Made by a program: the position numbers and the translations under genes. A DNA stretch of 64,000 nucleotides. Origin: Candidatus Kapaibacterium sp. Lineage in GTDB: Bacteria; Bacteroidota; Ignavibacteria; Kapaibacteriales; WFXC01. The stretch spans positions 1 through 64,000 of the forward strand of contig WFXC01000001.1 of NCBI GenBank assembly GCA_015490805.1, given 5' to 3'. Shown here one piece after another: positions 55,398-64,000 of this stretch. Each line of letters opens with the position of its first letter. Within the stretch, counting starts at the first letter, position 1. A model generated the notes under the pieces. That model was given only the letters and a program-made list of their open reading frames with translations, was not told the DNA's origin and did not search any database.

Positions 55398-55865
55398 TCA
55401 ATGTTTCTGGATCCACCGCTGCACCTGAGTGACACTATCCACCAGCGCTGCGGCACGGTGGAGGAAGGCTGGGGTCTGGAACTCCAGAAATCGAATTGTT
55501 CGGCTGGAGTCTGTGTCCTCAATGGTTAGCGCTACGGCTGGCACATCTGCCACTGGCGGTCGGTGGTGCCAGCCATCTGCAAGATGCCACACGCCTAACT
55601 GTTCCAACTGCTGCCGCAGCCACTGCGCCGTCTCCCGGCTTATGGTGTCATACCGATCGCCCACAACAGCAACGAACTGCTGCCCACGATATGCCACTCG
55701 TCCCTGATCGTCGATCGAAACGGTATACACCGGACAGGTACCCAGGCAGGCAAATCGCTGGAGTGTGACTTTCCATCGCCCCGTTTTCTGCGACGGCAGG
55801 CTGACACATCCCCAGATCAGGAGGCTCACTACCACAACACCGAACGAAAGCAGAGAACGCATCAT
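55398..55865 (-). CDS. DUF6438-type lipoprotein
   Basis: This lipoprotein of about 155 residues has a lipobox (VVVVSLLIWGC, Cys near residue 20). The core is WKVTLQRFACLGTCPVYTVSIDDQGRVAYRGQQFVAVVGD, the CxGxCPxY pattern of DUF6438 proteins, whose function is unknown. The ATG at 55865 lies 1 base past the stop of the GH2-like gene; an upstream TTG (55880) would overlap it. Confidence 0.78.
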   Translation of the reverse strand: MMRSLLSFGVVVVSLLIWGCVSLPSQKTGRWKVTLQRFACLGTCPVYTVSIDDQGRVAYRGQQFVAVVGDRYDTISRETAQWLRQQLEQLGVWHLADGWHHRPPVADVPAVALTIEDTDSSRTIRFLEFQTPAFLHRAAALVDSVTQVQRWIQKH

Positions 55866-55866
55866 C

Positions 55867-58374
55867 TTAGAAGGTTTCAATCCAATACTGCAACCGGGTG
55901 AACAGCCCCCATTGGAAATCGTACCATACGCCCCAGATCGTCAGCAGCAACACCAGGATCGCCAGTGCGACAGTGTACACATAGGGGGGCCACAGGTCGA
56001 AGACAACAGCAAAACCTTTCATCGCTCGCATAAAAAACCACAGCGTCAAGCCAAGCAGCACCCAGACGGCAACCGCAGCGGGCACGCCAGCTAAAAACCC
56101 CGAATAGATACCCATTCCCCCAACCGCAGCGATCAAATAGGGCAGAGCCGACCACGTGGTGACATTCAACGTATCCCGGAAGAAAATCTTGCTTTCAACA
56201 AAGATCGCCAATCCTCGTGCCAGCAGGGCAATCCCCAGAAAAGAAAGGATCCAACCGACAGCACATACTGCGATCAATTCAACAGGATTCCAGAGCAGAT
56301 ACGCCACCGTATACTTCATCATCGGCTGTGGAAAGAACAGATCCACGAACCAATCGAACCGAAAATCGCTTTTCAGGTAAAAGTACAACGCCGCTTCAAA
56401 GGTACCCACGCCCAGCGATAGCGCAACCAGCAGCACCAGCGTATGGGGTAATGGAATAATTCGCTGATCCCGAATGTCTGCGTAAAAATTGAAGGATTTC
56501 GTCAACGCCCGCACAAAGTTTTCCTGAAACCGCCGGGAGCGGTTCACCAGAATAAAGACCAAAAAGAGACTCAACACCGAACTGACAGGAAAAACAAAAT
56601 CCCACTGCTGCTCCTTTTTTCCTGCCGGGATCAGGGGCAACTGCTCATCATTGATCAGCGCTTTCACAACCTCGAAGCTCAAGCGCTGCCGTCCCGCAGG
56701 ATCCAGCAATCCCACCGCCAGCACCTTTGCTGCTGGCACCAATACGGTTGGTTGTGCTACGGGATAATCCACAAATGCCCAGATATGCTCTCCCTGAAAT
56801 TGTCCATCACGTTGAAACACCTCCAGCCATTCTTTGAGATACTTTGCTTGTGCCTCTTCTGACAAAGGATCGGCGTAACCCCGATGATTTCCTGACTGGA
56901 AAACGGTGCCGCAATATCCAACCACAGGACACGGCAGCATCTTTGCCTGTTCAACAAGCAGCTGTGAGTGCGCCGGCGACTGCCACGCCGTAAACAGCAA
57001 CACCAGATCCATCGATGCTGCCTGGATCGTGTCTTCTCCCATCCACCAAGCAACTTTGTACACAGGCTTCGTCGACAACTGCCGAAATACGGCTGCAGCA
57101 TACTGCTGATACTCCTGAGCTTCTGCGGTTGCTTCTGGCAATGCTTCAGCGATTCCCCATCCAAACACTGCTGGTGAGACATCATACCACGATGCCAGCG
57201 TCTGCATCAGGTAGCGAATGTTGTTCCGAAAACTTTCTCGACCTAATAATGCAGAAGGCACGTGACTCACCGGTAATTCGACCGTTACAAACAGCCCCAT
57301 CTCCTCACAAATCTGCACCAGCTCCAGATCAGGCGCAAAGTGCCGGAAACGGAGCACATTGCAGCCCAGCATTTTTACCTGTTCTACCAACCGTCGGAAG
57401 TACTGCCGTTGCTGAGCATTTCCCCGAGGAACAGCAACATAATCGACCCCCCGCCACCGCCACGGCTTTCCATTCAACAACAGTTGTTTGCCGCGAACTT
57501 CCCATTCCCACAGTCCAATGTTCCTCGTATACGTCGCTTCCGGCTGTCCAGAACGCTGAATCTGCACAACTACCTGATAACGATTTGGCTGATCTGGCGA
57601 CCATCGCTTCGGCTGCGGAATCGTCAATGTCAACGTCACACGCTCTTCGCGATTTGCCCGCACCGCCGTCAACTGGCGCGCCTGGGCAACTGTGGTACTA
57701 TCCCCCGGCGGCTGGATTCGAGCGATAATTTCCACACTGTCAGGATCCTTTATTGCTCCTGTCTGCAGTGTCAGCAGAAGTTCAACCGTGGCGGTCTGAT
57801 CATTCACTGCAAAGGAAGTACGATACGAGAAATTGCTAAGCGCTACCTGTGGACGTCCGACCAGATACAAGGGGCGAAAAACCCCTCCCGCCATTGCTAC
57901 TTCATAGGGTGTGCCCTGCAACGGCAGTGTACTCTCTGGATCCCGCTGATTGGTAACCACGATCATCAGTTCATTTTTCCCCTCACGCAGCAAATTGGTT
58001 GGCAAAGGAAAACGGAAAGGAAGCCAGTAGCCAAAGTGGACGCCGACATATTGCCCGTTGACATAGCATTTGACCTCATAGCCAGCACCAATTCCCACCA
58101 GCTCCCACTGATAGCTGTGGATTTGTTCCTTCGTCAACCGAATCGTCTTTTTGCACCACCACTGCCGATTCAAAGTATCCACAAAAGGCAAACGATATTC
58201 AAACCACTGATTTTCATCCAGGGAGCAAAGCCACGTCCCCTCTAAGGATTGCACAATTGCCTCCTGTGCAACCACTCCCGCCAGCGGAGCCGGAATTTGT
58301 GCCGGCAAGGCAACGGCACACAACAGCCACATTCCAGCGAAGATTCTCCAGCCGTTAGCTCGTTTGACGGGCAT
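55867..58374 (-). CDS. GH2-like protein fused to a Yip1-type membrane domain
   Basis: This 835-residue protein starts at an ATG with AGGAG 6 bases upstream, overlapping the PAP2 gene by 20 bases. It has a signal peptide (FAGMWLLCAVALPAQ). A GH2 jelly-roll domain (about 45-175; VKCYVNGQYVGVHFGYWLPFRF) and an Ig-like domain (about 176-280) follow. The barrel (about 285-560) has KPWRWRGVDYVAVPRGNA and VLRFRHFAPD. The acid/base region reads WGIAEAL, but the usual SE(F/Y)G nucleophile segment reads GYCG, so catalysis is doubtful. A membrane segment (FVFPVSSVLSLFLVFILV) and a five-helix Yip1-like domain (about 660-830) end the protein. Such a fusion is unusual. Confidence 0.8.
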   Translation of the reverse strand: MPVKRANGWRIFAGMWLLCAVALPAQIPAPLAGVVAQEAIVQSLEGTWLCSLDENQWFEYRLPFVDTLNRQWWCKKTIRLTKEQIHSYQWELVGIGAGYEVKCYVNGQYVGVHFGYWLPFRFPLPTNLLREGKNELMIVVTNQRDPESTLPLQGTPYEVAMAGGVFRPLYLVGRPQVALSNFSYRTSFAVNDQTATVELLLTLQTGAIKDPDSVEIIARIQPPGDSTTVAQARQLTAVRANREERVTLTLTIPQPKRWSPDQPNRYQVVVQIQRSGQPEATYTRNIGLWEWEVRGKQLLLNGKPWRWRGVDYVAVPRGNAQQRQYFRRLVEQVKMLGCNVLRFRHFAPDLELVQICEEMGLFVTVELPVSHVPSALLGRESFRNNIRYLMQTLASWYDVSPAVFGWGIAEALPEATAEAQEYQQYAAAVFRQLSTKPVYKVAWWMGEDTIQAASMDLVLLFTAWQSPAHSQLLVEQAKMLPCPVVGYCGTVFQSGNHRGYADPLSEEAQAKYLKEWLEVFQRDGQFQGEHIWAFVDYPVAQPTVLVPAAKVLAVGLLDPAGRQRLSFEVVKALINDEQLPLIPAGKKEQQWDFVFPVSSVLSLFLVFILVNRSRRFQENFVRALTKSFNFYADIRDQRIIPLPHTLVLLVALSLGVGTFEAALYFYLKSDFRFDWFVDLFFPQPMMKYTVAYLLWNPVELIAVCAVGWILSFLGIALLARGLAIFVESKIFFRDTLNVTTWSALPYLIAAVGGMGIYSGFLAGVPAAVAVWVLLGLTLWFFMRAMKGFAVVFDLWPPYVYTVALAILVLLLTIWGVWYDFQWGLFTRLQYWIETF

Positions 58375-58957
58375 CCACCGCTCCTGAATTTTTCCAACAC
58401 TGACTGTTCGGCAGAACCACACAGGGAAAAAATCGCCGGGTGATGCAAAGCCAGCCACGGGCAAATAACACTCCTTCTACAGCACCGGCAAGAACATCGG
58501 CAGGATAGTGAACGCCACAGTAAATCCGGGAAAATCCGATCAGCGCTGCCATCCCCCACCATCCCCACTGCCATCGGCGTAATCCCCACGCCAGAAGGCC
58601 CGCTGCACAGAAAGCATTCGCAGCGTGCGAAGACGGAAAAGCATAGCCACTGCCACAACGAACCAGCAACCGCACTGCTGTCATCGAATGACACGGTCGC
58701 TGCCGTTCAAACCACGGCTTCAGTACTCGACTATTGAACGCATCGGTCGCCCCAATTGCCAATGCACTCATTAGTACAAACTGTATTCCGACACTGCGGT
58801 ACTTCCAGAGGAGCCATCCACTCCCTGCCGCTGCAGCTATCAACCACGGTTGTGGCTGGGTAATAAAAGGAAAGATCCAATCGAACAGGGGATTTGCCAC
58901 CTGCTGATTCAAAAGAACAAACAGCCACTGATCCACTGCCAGCAGAGAAGCGATCAT
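58355..58957 (-). CDS. PAP2-family phosphatase
   Basis: This 200-residue integral membrane protein has the three acid-phosphatase motifs: VLKPWFERQRP, YAFPSSHAANAFCAAG and SRIYCGVHYPADVLAGA. Such enzymes remove phosphate from undecaprenyl diphosphate, lipid A or phosphatidic acid. Next to waaA, an envelope lipid substrate is plausible. Its start overlaps the waaA stop (ATGA). Confidence 0.92.
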   Translation of the reverse strand: MIASLLAVDQWLFVLLNQQVANPLFDWIFPFITQPQPWLIAAAAGSGWLLWKYRSVGIQFVLMSALAIGATDAFNSRVLKPWFERQRPCHSMTAVRLLVRCGSGYAFPSSHAANAFCAAGLLAWGLRRWQWGWWGMAALIGFSRIYCGVHYPADVLAGAVEGVLFARGWLCITRRFFPCVVLPNSQCWKNSGAVDARQTS

Positions 58958-60237
58958 TGCACTGTTTCAGGTAGCAGTTTATACAACTGTTCAACGATTG
59001 TCGCTGTTGCCCCCTGATGCTGCTGGAAATACTGCTGCACTATGTGTCGCTGTGCTTCCCGCTGTTGTAGGTCCAGCATTTGTTGAATCCACCGGTACAA
59101 ATCCTCCGGTTTGCGAATCACGCGCAAAGCTCCCAACTGCGCCAGATTGACCGCATCGCGGGAAACGTCAATCTTCGGTCCAGCAGCCATTGGCAACCCG
59201 TAACCTGCCGCTTCCACAACGCTATGCACACCTTTCCCAAATCCTCCTCCAATAAAAGCGCAATCAGCGTACCGGTACAAATACACCAGCTTGCCAACAA
59301 CATCCACGATCAAAATCCGGACTGGCAGTCCGGTCCACTGCTCCAGCTTCGTATAGCAGAATGCATCAGCAAAGGTTGCCTGCAGCGAAACGATATGTTC
59401 TGCATCCGGTTCGTGTGGGACAATGAGCACCGTCAATCGCTCCCGCAAATCGGGATGTTCTTCCAGCATTTCTGCCAACAAATGTTCTTCTTCTTCCCAC
59501 GAACTTCCCAGAATCAGGGTTAAATCGGCAGGTGCCAGCAATCCTTCAGGCAGCAACTGCTGCTGCTCTGCCTGTCGGACTGCCTGCGCTACGCGATCGA
59601 AGCGGGGATCACCCGCTGTTTCCACCGTTGCTTCCGGCACGAATTGCCGAAACAGCCGTTCCTGATCCTCACCGGCTGCTAAGATCAACTGACACTGAGC
59701 ATACATCCATCGAGTTAATGGATAAAAAAACGCTTTCCAGGCTAACGCTTTGGGATTGAGGGTTGCACAAATAACGAGGATCGGGACTGATGCCGATCGC
59801 AGCGCCGCAACAATATTGGGCCAGAGGTCATAACGCACAAACACGGCAATATCCGGCTGCAACTGCTGCACGAACAATTCCACCCGCTTTGGAAAATCAA
59901 ATGGCAGATACAGCGCTGCATCCAGCAACTCATATTTTGATTGGTGTCGATAGCCCGAAGGTGAAAAGAAAGTGGCAACAATTTGCCAGTCGGGATGATC
60001 CCGCTTCACCGCTTCAATCACCGGTTTTGCCTGCTCAAATTCTCCCATTGAAGAGGCGTGGAACCATAACAGAGGTGTTTGTTTTGAACGACGGAAATCC
60101 CGCAACCACTGCAATGTTTGATGCTCTCCCCGAAAGCGCTCGACCGCCTTCGGAAAAAACAACCGTGAGATCCACAAAGCAGCATAAACGACGGGAAGCA
60201 CAACGTAGGTATACACAAAGCGTAGCAGTTGAATCAT
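58954..60237 (-). CDS. waaA: 3-deoxy-D-manno-octulosonic acid (Kdo) transferase
   Basis: This 427-residue protein has an N-terminal membrane anchor (LLRFVYTYVVLPVVYAALWISRLF). The first GT30 domain has LLWFHASSMGEFEQAKPVI, ATFFSPSGY and the acceptor-side FVRYDLWPNIV. The C-terminal GT-B half has ILGSSWEEEEHLL, LIVPHEPDAEHI and CAFIGGGFGKGVHSVVEAAGYGLPMAAGP. It adds Kdo to lipid A precursors, so the organism makes LPS. It follows the enoyl-CoA hydratase gene by 23 bases. Confidence 0.94.
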   Translation of the reverse strand: MIQLLRFVYTYVVLPVVYAALWISRLFFPKAVERFRGEHQTLQWLRDFRRSKQTPLLWFHASSMGEFEQAKPVIEAVKRDHPDWQIVATFFSPSGYRHQSKYELLDAALYLPFDFPKRVELFVQQLQPDIAVFVRYDLWPNIVAALRSASVPILVICATLNPKALAWKAFFYPLTRWMYAQCQLILAAGEDQERLFRQFVPEATVETAGDPRFDRVAQAVRQAEQQQLLPEGLLAPADLTLILGSSWEEEEHLLAEMLEEHPDLRERLTVLIVPHEPDAEHIVSLQATFADAFCYTKLEQWTGLPVRILIVDVVGKLVYLYRYADCAFIGGGFGKGVHSVVEAAGYGLPMAAGPKIDVSRDAVNLAQLGALRVIRKPEDLYRWIQQMLDLQQREAQRHIVQQYFQQHQGATATIVEQLYKLLPETVQ

Positions 60238-60260
60238 AAATGCGCCCCTTTGTCACCCTG

Positions 60261-61037
60261 TTACTGATGCTGAAATCGGGGTTGTCGTTTCTCCAGAAAC
60301 GCCGCCGTTCCTTCCAGAAAGTCAGGAGTCCCGCATAACTGTCCAAACGCCCTTGCTTCGAACTGCAACCCATCGGACAAAGAAAGCTCTCGTGCTGCCA
60401 GTACCGCCCGCAGTGCTGCCTGAATCGCCGCCTGCCCCTTTTGCAACAACAACTGCACGAATCGCTCCGTTTCTTCCATCAACTGTTCTGGTGGATACAC
60501 CCGGTTAACCAGCCCAATACGGGCTGCCTGTTCCGCATCGATCATCTCACCCGATAAGATCATCTCCAGTGCGATAGCAACGCCAACAACCCGTGGAAGC
60601 CGCTGTGTGCCCCCATAGCCCGGAATGATCCCCAGATTCACCTCAGGTTGTCCAAATTTGGCTTTCGTTGAGGCAAACCGTAAATGGCACGCCAGTGCCA
60701 GTTCGCACCCTCCGCCCAGCGCATAGCCATTGACTGCAGCAATCACTGGCTTGCCACACTGCTCAATCGCATTCATCACGCCCTGTCCCCGATGGGCAAA
60801 GCTTTCTCCCGTATCCGCATTCAGCCGATGCAGCTCCGCAATATCAGCGCCAGCCGCAAACGCTTTTCCCCGACCGGAAAGAATGACTGCATAAACACTG
60901 GCATCATTCGCAATGTTCACAAACAGGTCCTGCAACTCCTGCAACATCTGTGCATTGAGCGCATTGAGCTTATCCGGCCGATTCAACCAGACCACCACAA
61001 ACCCTGCTTTACGCTCAACTTCCAGGGTCTCGTACAT
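60261..61037 (-). CDS. Enoyl-CoA hydratase
   Basis: This 258-residue crotonase-family protein has the oxyanion-hole run GRGKAFAAGADIAEL. Both catalytic glutamates are present: NGYALGGGCELALACHLRFA and KFGQPEVNLGIIPGYGGTQRLPRVVG. This is the classic hydratase pair for fatty-acid beta-oxidation. The ATG at 61037 has AGGGGTGA before it; a TTG at 61052 is less likely. Confidence 0.92.
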   Translation of the reverse strand: MYETLEVERKAGFVVVWLNRPDKLNALNAQMLQELQDLFVNIANDASVYAVILSGRGKAFAAGADIAELHRLNADTGESFAHRGQGVMNAIEQCGKPVIAAVNGYALGGGCELALACHLRFASTKAKFGQPEVNLGIIPGYGGTQRLPRVVGVAIALEMILSGEMIDAEQAARIGLVNRVYPPEQLMEETERFVQLLLQKGQAAIQAALRAVLAARELSLSDGLQFEARAFGQLCGTPDFLEGTAAFLEKRQPRFQHQ

Positions 61038-61155
61038 TTCTTCACCCCTCAATTAAGCCCACTTGCACCCTCAATTCAGCAAATACGAAATTACAAAACT
61101 CTGATCGACTGGCGACGCTTCCGCTGCTTAAAGTACTATCCTACTGACCCCGCCC

Positions 61156-61347
61156 CTACCGCCGCATCTGCTCTTCGGTCCATCGACGGAACTCTTCGTT
61201 CACCAACCGTCGTACGGATGTCCATCGCAATCCCTGTGCTTCCAGTTCTGCACGAACCAGATGGAGCAAGCGATCGCCAGACCGGGCATTCTGCGTTACT
61301 TTGTCAATAACCGCTCGAATGAGCTCTCGCAGTGCTGTTTCATCCAT
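61156..61347 (-). CDS. Small hypothetical helical protein
   Basis: This 63-residue protein reads MDETALRELIRAVIDKVTQN and continues through LLHLVRAELEAQGLRWTSVRRLVNEEFRRWTEEQMRR. It is strongly amphipathic and helical. GGAG lies 5 bases upstream of the ATG. It sits between the GDSL lipoprotein gene (49 bases) and the enoyl-CoA hydratase gene on the same strand, which supports it being real. I recognise no family. Confidence 0.6.
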   Translation of the reverse strand: MDETALRELIRAVIDKVTQNARSGDRLLHLVRAELEAQGLRWTSVRRLVNEEFRRWTEEQMRR

Positions 61348-61396
61348 TGCTGCTCCACAATCTATTTTTTTTCAGACTGCCAGCTTCTCCGAATTG

Positions 61397-62743
61397 CTAT
61401 GGCATCACCTGAATTGCTGGGAGATTCTGGATCGCTATCAGCGGAATATCTGCTCCAAACTGCTCGTTGATAAACTTCAGGATCTCATTCGCAACGACAC
61501 CATATCCCTTAGGCGTTGGATGAACGCCGTCCAGACTGAAGAACGATCCAGAAAGGTATGATGTCGTCAGCGGATTGGATCCCGGCACAAAATAGCCGTT
61601 TGCTTTGATGTCTTCAAAAAGCTGATAGGCATCAATGAGGTAGACATTGGGAAACTGATTAGCCAGATTACGGATCGTCTCATTATATTGCTGCAAATGC
61701 TGCCGCACCACCGCAATTTCGGCTGAATCCAGTACATACTCATCGGGAATGGGTTTGACCGAGCCCCATCCTGCTTTCAGGGAGTCACGCGGCACTGAAA
61801 GCAGAACCAAGTCTTTCGCCGTCAACTGCTTGATCCCGTACGGTGAGGATTTACTTTCCGCCACAAAGCCGTTCGGTCCAAGCGCAAAATGGAAACCCAA
61901 CTGTCCGTAAGCCTGATTGAGTGCGTCCACCTGCTCCTGACTGGTCAGCACCAATGCATTCCACGGAATCGTCGTGAAATACGGAATTGCTGCAACATCC
62001 GGGATATTCAGCACAAGAATTTTTGCATCCGGCAAAGCAGTTATTAACTTCTGCAAAGCGGCTGCATAGAGTGCCTGGAATTGCGATGGAGCTGTCGGCA
62101 TCGGTTCCTCTGGCGTACCACCCGTGCCACGGGTACCACCGCTGGTTGCATAGCCCAGTACATCGTTATTACCCAACCAGAAGGTAACAACATTCGGCTG
62201 GAGCGCAATTGCCTGATCCAGCATCGAAGCACCCAGTTGATTGCTGCGGAGTACAATCTGATAGTAGGGATTGCCTCGCTCTTCGCCCCGCTGCACGTAA
62301 TCAGAAGTATCAATAGCATCGTACAAGATCGCTCCCGGAACTCCCAGGTTGTTGTAGGGTCTTTGCAAATTCACATTCAAAAGATCGCTCTGCACCCGCT
62401 GCGCTTCGATGATCGGACTGCCGTCGGGAGCAAATCCGCGGAAGAAACGCCGGTTTCCAATACCGGGATCCGCTATCCAAGGCATCTGAAAATCGTCGGC
62501 GCCTAATTGCTGCGCAATCAAATACGGAAAACTATACCGCTGTCCGCTTTCAAACAGGGCAGCATCCATATAACCGGCTGTTAAACTATTGCCAACAGCC
62601 ACGTACCGCACCGGCTGTCCCTCCGGTACCAGATTCCCCAGGCTACCAGTTCCAATGGGGGATGTCAGCTTCGGATCACAACTGGCAACGATCAAAGTAA
62701 TCGCAATCATCGATACGATCGTAAATGCGGTCATTTGCCTCAT
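61397..62743 (-). CDS. SGNH/GDSL-hydrolase lipoprotein
   Basis: This 448-residue protein has a lipoprotein signal (MIAITLIVASC, Cys near residue 22). The SGNH blocks are YVAVGNSLTAGYMDAALF (nucleophile Ser), YNNLGVPGAILYD (Gly), VTFWLGNNDVLGYAT (Asn) and FSLDGVHPTPKGYGVVANEIL (Asp/His). It is an outer-membrane or periplasmic esterase/lipase. It begins 18 bases after the OmpP1-like gene, so uptake and hydrolysis of lipids may be linked. Confidence 0.92.
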   Translation of the reverse strand: MRQMTAFTIVSMIAITLIVASCDPKLTSPIGTGSLGNLVPEGQPVRYVAVGNSLTAGYMDAALFESGQRYSFPYLIAQQLGADDFQMPWIADPGIGNRRFFRGFAPDGSPIIEAQRVQSDLLNVNLQRPYNNLGVPGAILYDAIDTSDYVQRGEERGNPYYQIVLRSNQLGASMLDQAIALQPNVVTFWLGNNDVLGYATSGGTRGTGGTPEEPMPTAPSQFQALYAAALQKLITALPDAKILVLNIPDVAAIPYFTTIPWNALVLTSQEQVDALNQAYGQLGFHFALGPNGFVAESKSSPYGIKQLTAKDLVLLSVPRDSLKAGWGSVKPIPDEYVLDSAEIAVVRQHLQQYNETIRNLANQFPNVYLIDAYQLFEDIKANGYFVPGSNPLTTSYLSGSFFSLDGVHPTPKGYGVVANEILKFINEQFGADIPLIAIQNLPAIQVMP

Positions 62744-62761
62744 TTATCAACTCCCCAATTG

Positions 62762-64000
62762 TTATAACGACACATTGAACGTTGCGACAAAAATATTTGC
62801 CCAGGCATTGTAAATCCCATCGAAGCCAACAGGAGAGTCCACAACATCCGTTTGTGGACCAATGATACCCATATACCCCAAATCCAGATGCAACCACGGA
62901 CTGAACTGGTAGCCCCAGCCAATGCTGAGATCGAATCGGTCAACTTCTGGCAACGTGGGTTCTACATAGACTGGATCGACCGGCTTTGGATCATACGTAA
63001 TGCCAAATCGGAGTTGCATTTTGGGCGATAGCTGATATTCAGCGCCGAAGCGAAAAGCAACCACATCTTTGTAATTCCGGGGATTCACCAGCGTGGTCGA
63101 CTGAGCAGGATTTCCCGGCGCCTTCGCAATCTCGATCTTCAGGGTATCATACGATGACCATCCAACGTAATTTGCTCCCACTTCGATCCAGAGTTGATCC
63201 GTTGCCTGATAGGCAATGCCCAGCCGGAAATCGGCGGGGAATTTCAACGTCGTTCCGCCATCGCTTTCCTGAAACAATGCTTCCAGTCCGGCAATATTCT
63301 CATACGTCACCATCCCATCATACTGAATTTCAACCGGATGCCGGTACGCAATTCCAATTTTCAATCTCTGACCGTGCTCGTACACAACGCCACCACCGAA
63401 GCCAATACCTGTCCCATCACCGGTAAGTTTGACCAGCGGCTCCGGAATAAAGGTCGGAATCTTCCGCTGCAATTCAACCGAACTAATGGTATAATATGGA
63501 CCAGCAGCAACCGATAATCTCCCGGTCGGCAGCATAAAGGTATAGCCCAGCAACGGCTGCACCGCGATCATTTGCAGCGCTGTCTTAATTGCCAGATGCC
63601 GTCCAATCCAATTGGCATCCCAGGTTGTTCCCAGACCAAAAGGAGCATAAACTGCTATGCCAGTAGATAATGGCAAATCCTGCGGATTCCAGACAGCAAA
63701 AAAGTGTGGTACCACGAAGGTTTCTGACTGCAATTCGTACGTCTCCGCCTGATTGAGTGAGGTAAGCCCGGTAAATTTTGCTCCCGGCAGAATCACAGCA
63801 CTGCCACCGGAAAGATGAATACCCGCACCTAACTGTGCCATCCCTGCTGGATTATAATACAACGTTGTCGCATCTCGCTGCAGGGCAACAGTTGAAAAAG
63901 CCATTCCTACAGACCGGGCACTGTGATCGTTCAACTGAAATCCGCCTGCCAATACCACGACAGCCGAAAGGAAAAATCCTCCAAGATAAGAAAGCCCACG
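62762..64000 (-). CDS. OmpP1/FadL-family outer-membrane transporter, 5' end off the window
   Basis: At least 412 residues are seen. The frame is open to the right edge, where the codons give RGLSYLGGFFLSAVVVLAG, the hydrophobic part of a signal peptide. The start codon therefore lies just beyond 64000. The mature part opens GGFQLNDHSARSVGMAFSTVALQRDATTLYYNPAGMAQL, the FadL hallmark (hatch region, NPAG). Later strands include APFGLGTTWDANWIGRHLA and FDLSIGWGYQFSPWLHLDLGYMG. FadL proteins move long-chain fatty acids and other hydrophobic compounds across the outer membrane. Confidence 0.92.
   Translation of the reverse strand, partial: RGLSYLGGFFLSAVVVLAGGFQLNDHSARSVGMAFSTVALQRDATTLYYNPAGMAQLGAGIHLSGGSAVILPGAKFTGLTSLNQAETYELQSETFVVPHFFAVWNPQDLPLSTGIAVYAPFGLGTTWDANWIGRHLAIKTALQMIAVQPLLGYTFMLPTGRLSVAAGPYYTISSVELQRKIPTFIPEPLVKLTGDGTGIGFGGGVVYEHGQRLKIGIAYRHPVEIQYDGMVTYENIAGLEALFQESDGGTTLKFPADFRLGIAYQATDQLWIEVGANYVGWSSYDTLKIEIAKAPGNPAQSTTLVNPRNYKDVVAFRFGAEYQLSPKMQLRFGITYDPKPVDPVYVEPTLPEVDRFDLSIGWGYQFSPWLHLDLGYMGIIGPQTDVVDSPVGFDGIYNAWANIFVATFNVSL

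Noticed and set aside
57340-58245. 301-codon plus-strand frame
   Set aside because: It is antisense to the GH2-like gene and has no domain pattern of its own.

Overview
The window reads as a chromosomal segment of a Gram-negative bacterium of the Bacteroidota/Chlorobiota-Ignavibacteriota-Kapabacteria (FCB) group, of moderate G+C. The evidence is Kdo transferase (waaA), an OmpP1/FadL-type outer-membrane protein, several large exported proteins ending in the type IX secretion (T9SS) sorting domain (NYPNPF ... KKMVLLR type), and the tiny ribosomal protein bTHX. I cannot fix the genus from sequence alone.

Layout. 1-181: an A+T-rich stretch ending in an isolated 3' half of a tRNA-Arg, best read as the distal attachment site of an integrated element lying off the left edge. 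182-704: the first of several arrays of small palindromes. 705-4566 (minus): a tightly packed operon (YgfZ-like, SDR, LOG-family, SirB1-like, receiver-like). 4600-8733 (plus): exported subtilase, then mnmH and selD for tRNA 2-selenouridine. 8734-29270: a gene-poor, locally A+T-rich accessory region with long non-coding stretches. It holds two large T9SS beta-propeller proteins, a 1519-residue UvrD-type helicase with helical repeats, a Spy/CpxP-like gene broken by a 28-bp tandem duplication, a T9SS metallophosphatase, a relic CRISPR array, a restriction-modification pair and a few orphans. It ends at tRNA-Asn. 29345-30066: a second, different repeat block.

30067-40610 (minus): dense housekeeping operons. 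These are bTHX-cutA-yqgE-hutG-like, nuoD-trmH, and panD-glmU-like-mce-gpmA followed by a pair of exported TldD/PmbA-family proteins, one of which has lost its metal site. 40611-43966: palindrome arrays around a second propeller gene whose T9SS signal has been destroyed by deletion and frameshift. 43967-54023: a GT39-like membrane glycosyltransferase, a small membrane protein, NrnA, a PASTA protein, SixA, a receiver-histidine kinase coupled to a P5C dehydrogenase, LspA and RluD. 54116-54267: tandem tRNA-Ala and tRNA-Asp. 54229-64000 (minus): a cell-envelope/lipid operon (OmpP1 - GDSL lipoprotein - small protein - enoyl-CoA hydratase - waaA - PAP2 - GH2-like/Yip1 fusion - DUF6438-type lipoprotein - esterase).

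The most unusual items are: the covarying modular palindrome arrays; the CRISPR relic whose two flanking spacers are homologous in exact register; the phase-variation-like 28-bp duplication; the exported TldD/TldE-like pair; and the large helicase with an internal 91-residue duplication. All functions are inferred by reading motifs; no database search was run.
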